From contig CAJTRV010000001.1 in NCBI GenBank assembly GCA_910578855.1, positions 1 through 64,000 of the forward strand: a stretch of 64,000 bases of DNA. The letters run 5' to 3'. The notes below the pieces were generated by a model. It was not told where the DNA came from, made no database searches, and saw nothing but the letters and a program-made list of their open reading frames with translations. Positions 60,940 through 64,000 of the stretch are shown here, piece by piece; the stretch's first letter is position 1; each line of letters opens with the position of its first letter. The DNA comes from an uncultured Bacilli bacterium (lineage in GTDB: Bacteria > Bacillota_I > Bacilli_A > RF39 > UBA660). The position numbers and the translations under genes are program-made.

Positions 60940-62172
60940 ATGACATTATTTGAAGAATTAACATGGCGGGGACTCATTAAAGATATTAGTAGTCCTGAGC
61001 TAGAAGAAAAATTAAATAACGGTGGATTGACTTTTTATATTGGGACTGATCCGACAGGTGATAGCCTTCATATTGGGCATTATTCATCATTTCTAATATC
61101 AAAACGGTTAAAACAGGCAGGGCACAATCCAATTCTCTTGGTTGGTGGTGCAACTGGTTTGATTGGAGATCCTAGGCCAAGTGCGGAACGGGCGATGATA
61201 ACGAAGGAAGAAGTTGCTCATAACTTTGCCTGTTTAAAAAAACAAGCTGAAGAGATTTTTGGATTTGAAGTAGTAAATAATTTTGATTGGTGTAAAGATA
61301 TTAATTTTATTGATTTTTTAAGAGATTATGGAAAACATTTTAATGTGAATTATATGCTTGGAAAAGATATCGTCGCAAGACGGTTAGAGCAAGGGATTAC
61401 GTATACTGAATTTTCTTATATGATTATGCAAGCACTTGACTTTTTATATTTATATCAACACCGAGATTGTACGTTACAAGTAGCCGGGCAGGATCAATGG
61501 GGAAATATTACCGCTGGAATTGAGTTAATCCGTAAGAAGATAGGAAAAGAAGCATATGGATTTACCATGCCATTGGTAACAAAGTCAGATGGTACAAAGT
61601 TTGGGAAAAGCGAAGGAAAAGCTATCTGGTTAGATAAACATAAGACATCATCTTATGAATTATATCAATTTTTAATTAATAGTGAAGATAGTAAAGTCAT
61701 TGATTATTTGAAAACATTAACATTTCTTTCACCTGATGAGATTATGAAACTAGAAAAAGCAAACCAAGAAGCACCTCATTTAAGACAGGCACATCTTGCC
61801 CTTGCCAAAGCTGTGATTACTGATCTACATGGGGAAGCAGAATATGAAAATGCAGTTCGGATTAGTGAGTCATTATTTAGTGGAAATGTTTCTGCGTTGT
61901 CGTTAGAAGAAATTAAAATCGCATTTCAGGATGTCCCTACATTTCATCCAGTGATTAATGTCTCGGTTGTTGAGATGATCGTTGCCGGTGGTATTGCTAG
62001 TTCAAAGCGCGAAGCTCGTGAGTTTGTAACAGCTGGGTCTATTTCTATTAATGGGAAGAAAGTTACCGATGTTGATCAAATAATTACTAAAGACGATGCG
62101 ATTTGTGAAGTTGCCTTTATCATTCGTCGAGGAAAAAAGAAATATTATGTTGGAATGTTAGAAAGTGCTTAA
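60940..62172 (+). CDS. tyrS: Tyrosyl-tRNA synthetase
   Basis: 410 residues. Class I signature HIGH (44-47) in GDSLHIGHYSS, KFGKS as the KMSKS loop, and a C-terminal S4 domain (SSKREAREFVTAGSISINGKKVTD). Charges tRNA-Tyr. Starts 5 bases after deoC with GGAGAATAGG. Controlled by the T-box upstream. Confidence 0.96.
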   Translation: MTLFEELTWRGLIKDISSPELEEKLNNGGLTFYIGTDPTGDSLHIGHYSSFLISKRLKQAGHNPILLVGGATGLIGDPRPSAERAMITKEEVAHNFACLKKQAEEIFGFEVVNNFDWCKDINFIDFLRDYGKHFNVNYMLGKDIVARRLEQGITYTEFSYMIMQALDFLYLYQHRDCTLQVAGQDQWGNITAGIELIRKKIGKEAYGFTMPLVTKSDGTKFGKSEGKAIWLDKHKTSSYELYQFLINSEDSKVIDYLKTLTFLSPDEIMKLEKANQEAPHLRQAHLALAKAVITDLHGEAEYENAVRISESLFSGNVSALSLEEIKIAFQDVPTFHPVINVSVVEMIVAGGIASSKREAREFVTAGSISINGKKVTDVDQIITKDDAICEVAFIIRRGKKKYYVGMLESA

Positions 62173-62247
62173 TATTCTTTCTTTTTTTGTGAAAAATGTG
62201 TGAAATTTATGATATACTTATAACAGTTGAAGGTAGAAAGTAGTGAT

Positions 62248-63258
62248 ATGATGGGAAAAATTAATTATTTAGTAAAACGAATTCGGCATATGAATTATCA
62301 AAACATGTTTGATACTGCCCACCACGTTGCTGAAAAAACAGGACGATCTTATATTACTGTTTTATGTGATATAATCTCTTGTGGACTAAAATATCAAGCG
62401 GGATATAATGATTATCTTGAGTTTGAATTTTATCTTTTAAACAAGGAAGAACGTAAAACCTATTTAACTAGAGGAATCAATAATACGATTATAAAGAAAT
62501 ATAACCGCAAAGATTTTTATTATAAGTTTGATGATAAAATTGTTTTTAATAAATTATTTAATTCTTATTTAAAGAGGGAATGGATCTATTTACGAGAGGT
62601 GAAAGGGGATCAGTTTGTCGAATTTTTAAAAGGGAAAAAAGCAATTATTGTAAAACCAATTGATGGTGATGGTGGAATGGGAATTGAGAAGATTAATATT
62701 AATTCTAAAACCAATGGTAAAAAATTGTATCGCCAACTTCGTAAATCAGGTCAAGTATTGGTGGAAGAATTTGTTCGACAGCACCCTGATATGAACCAGT
62801 TATATAAAAATTCTGTTAATACATTACGAATGTTTACGTTTATTCAAAATGGGAAAGTAACCTTTTTAAATGGGATATTAAAGATTGGAAACGGTGGCGT
62901 TGTTGACAATTTTTCTAGTGGTGGGATGTATACGTTTGTGAATCAAAATGGAAAAGTAATTGCTCCTGCGATTGATAAACAAGATCTTGTTTATGAAGTT
63001 CATCCTAAAACCAAAACTAAAATTGTTGGCTTTCAAGTACCAATGTTTAAAGAAGCAGTGAAGATGGTCAAGAAAGCAGCGAAAGAAGTGCCGGAAATTG
63101 GTTATGTCGGTTGGGATGTTGCGATTAGTGAAACTGGGCCAATCATTATCGAAGGAAATTGTTTCCCGGGTGTCTTCCAAATTCGACCAAGTTTTTCTAA
63201 GAAAAAAGAAGGAATCTTACCAAAATATTTAAAGGTTATGGATCTCAAAGTAAAATAA
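62248..63258 (+). CDS. ATP-grasp protein (sugar-transfer-associated ATP-grasp type)
   Basis: 336 residues. 'AIIVKPIDGDGGMGIEKI' (ATP-grasp glycine loop), 'VLVEEFVRQHPDMNQLYKNSVNTLRMFTFI', 'FSSGGMYTFVN' and 'GYVGWDVAISETGPIIIEGNCFPG' (metal-binding end) match the ATPgrasp_ST group, often next to capsule or sugar-transfer genes. No glycosyltransferase is seen here. An ATG at 62248 or 62251 is preferred over the TTG at 62227. Upstream TG-A-TATACT (62210-62218) may be its promoter. Confidence 0.82.
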   Translation: MMGKINYLVKRIRHMNYQNMFDTAHHVAEKTGRSYITVLCDIISCGLKYQAGYNDYLEFEFYLLNKEERKTYLTRGINNTIIKKYNRKDFYYKFDDKIVFNKLFNSYLKREWIYLREVKGDQFVEFLKGKKAIIVKPIDGDGGMGIEKININSKTNGKKLYRQLRKSGQVLVEEFVRQHPDMNQLYKNSVNTLRMFTFIQNGKVTFLNGILKIGNGGVVDNFSSGGMYTFVNQNGKVIAPAIDKQDLVYEVHPKTKTKIVGFQVPMFKEAVKMVKKAAKEVPEIGYVGWDVAISETGPIIIEGNCFPGVFQIRPSFSKKKEGILPKYLKVMDLKVK

Positions 63259-63293
63259 TGAAAGAAAATATTATCAAGTGATTGAGCTATATA

Positions 63294-63324
63294 AAAAATT
63301 CTAGCAGTGATTAGAATTTTTTTT
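63294..63324 (+). terminator. Intrinsic terminator of the ATP-grasp gene
   Basis: AAAAATTCTA/TAGAATTTTT perfect 10-bp stem (63294-63303, 63312-63321), then T's. Confidence 0.82.
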
Positions 63325-63337
63325 GTTTAATAAGGAA

Positions 63338-63365
63338 CAAAAAAACCCTTCCTTGGAAGAGTTCT
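63338..63365 (-). terminator. Intrinsic terminator of rpsD
   Basis: On the minus strand AACTCTTCC-AA-GGAAGGGTT followed by T7; ends just after the rpsD stop. Confidence 0.8.
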
Positions 63366-63369
63366 TTTC

Positions 63370-63972
63370 TTATCGGTTGTAGAATTCAACTACTAATGCT
63401 TCATCAATTTCGCTATTTAATTCGCTTCTTTCAGGGTATCTTACATAAGTACCACTCATTTTTGCTTCATCATAAGTAACAAATTCTACACGATTGTGAA
63501 CATTTTCTAATGCTTCTTTAACAGCTTTGTGATCTTTACTATTTTCTTTGATCGCAATTACGTCACCAGGTGTACAACGATATGATGGAATATCTACTTT
63601 TTTTCCATTTACGGTAATATGACCATGGTTAACAAGTTGTCTAGCACCATTTCTTGTACTAGCAAATCCTAAACGGTAAACTAAATTGTCTAAACGACTT
63701 TCTAGAAGTTTCATGAAGTCTTCTCCGTGAACTCCTTTTAATTTTCCAGCTTCGACAAATGTTTTCTTGAATTGTTTTTCATTCAATCCATACATAAATC
63801 TTAATTTTTGTTTTTCTTGTAATTGGGTTCCGTAATTTGATAATTTCTTTTTACGTCCCTGACCATGTTGACCTGGTGCATAAGGTCTCTTAGCAATGTC
63901 TTTTCCATTTTCTAATGTAGAGAATCCTAAACGACGTGATCTTCTGTTTACTGGTCCAGTATACTTTGACAT
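63370..63972 (-). CDS. rpsD: 30S ribosomal protein S4
   Basis: 200 residues, full length: '[18 protein letters not shown]' start, '[31 protein letters not shown]', S4 RNA-binding domain '[39 protein letters not shown]'. Binds the 5' domain of 16S rRNA and starts 30S assembly. ATG at 63972 follows AAGGAGGAAA; an ORF start seven codons upstream is not used. Its leader continues past the window end. Confidence 0.97.
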   Translation of the reverse strand: MSKYTGPVNRRSRRLGFSTLENGKDIAKRPYAPGQHGQGRKKKLSNYGTQLQEKQKLRFMYGLNEKQFKKTFVEAGKLKGVHGEDFMKLLESRLDNLVYRLGFASTRNGARQLVNHGHITVNGKKVDIPSYRCTPGDVIAIKENSKDHKAVKEALENVHNRVEFVTYDEAKMSGTYVRYPERSELNSEIDEALVVEFYNR

Positions 63973-64000
63973 AAATTTCCTCCTTCTTTTCACGATGTGA

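Noticed and set aside
1..64000. tRNA, rRNA or CRISPR array
   Set aside because: I saw no cloverleaf with the conserved GGTTCRANTCC arm, no rRNA-like stretch and no regularly spaced repeat; the insertion site is a protein gene, not a tRNA.

Overview
The window is AT-rich DNA with the standard code (TGA is used as a stop, TGG as Trp). Gene content and order (rimP-nusA-rnpM-infB-rbfA, T-box-deoC-tyrS, rpsD, BspA-type leucine-rich repeats) point to a low-GC Bacillota, probably of Bacilli/Erysipelotrichia type. That placement is inference; no rRNA or tRNA gene was recognised.

Chromosome, left (1-9153): the end of a BspA-like surface protein, a CPBP membrane protease, the transcription/translation operon rimP (short)-nusA-rnpM-dCMP deaminase-infB, a convergent membrane protein, rbfA, and the 5' part of an ABC exporter gene.

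Mobile element (about 9154-58571, 49.4 kb): an integrative and conjugative element (ICE) has split the ABC exporter inside the codons of its D-loop (DEATSALD). Removing it rejoins an intact 585-codon frame, which fixes both ends to within the shared bases CAAC. The two element ends brought together form an attP with 17-bp imperfect inverted arms, as expected for the large serine recombinase encoded at the right end. From left to right the ICE holds: a split C5 DNA methyltransferase with two Xre regulators; a complete diversity-generating retroelement (DGR: Avd, template repeat RNA, reverse transcriptase, variable repeat); a target operon whose first protein joins the diversified lectin-like domain to a MoxR-type AAA+ ATPase, followed by a small AAA-like protein and a zinc-peptidase/VWA protein; a nucleotide-handling cassette (HAD-nucleoside hydrolase fusion, histidine phosphatase, two HD proteins, acetyltransferase, radical SAM, MazG-NUDIX fusion) with a LysR regulator and five copies of a TGCAAAnTTGCA-like palindrome; and the transfer machinery (thioester adhesin, SSB, VirB2/VirB6/PrgI/VirB4-like proteins, M23 hydrolase, primase, candidate oriT, relaxosome proteins, MobP-like relaxase, HU, VirD4, sortase) interspersed with acidic proteins of unknown function, many of which end in a similar -E-M-E-I type tail.

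Chromosome, right (58572-64000): the 3' piece of the ABC exporter, an unrecognised protein, a T-box riboswitch with a Tyr (TAC) specifier ahead of deoC and tyrS, an ATP-grasp protein, and rpsD on the minus strand.

The main item of interest is the DGR and its target operon. Template and variable repeats align over 79 bases with 12 differences, every one at a template adenine and every one changing an amino acid. The system therefore appears to diversify the sensor end of a MoxR/VWA machine carried on a conjugative element.
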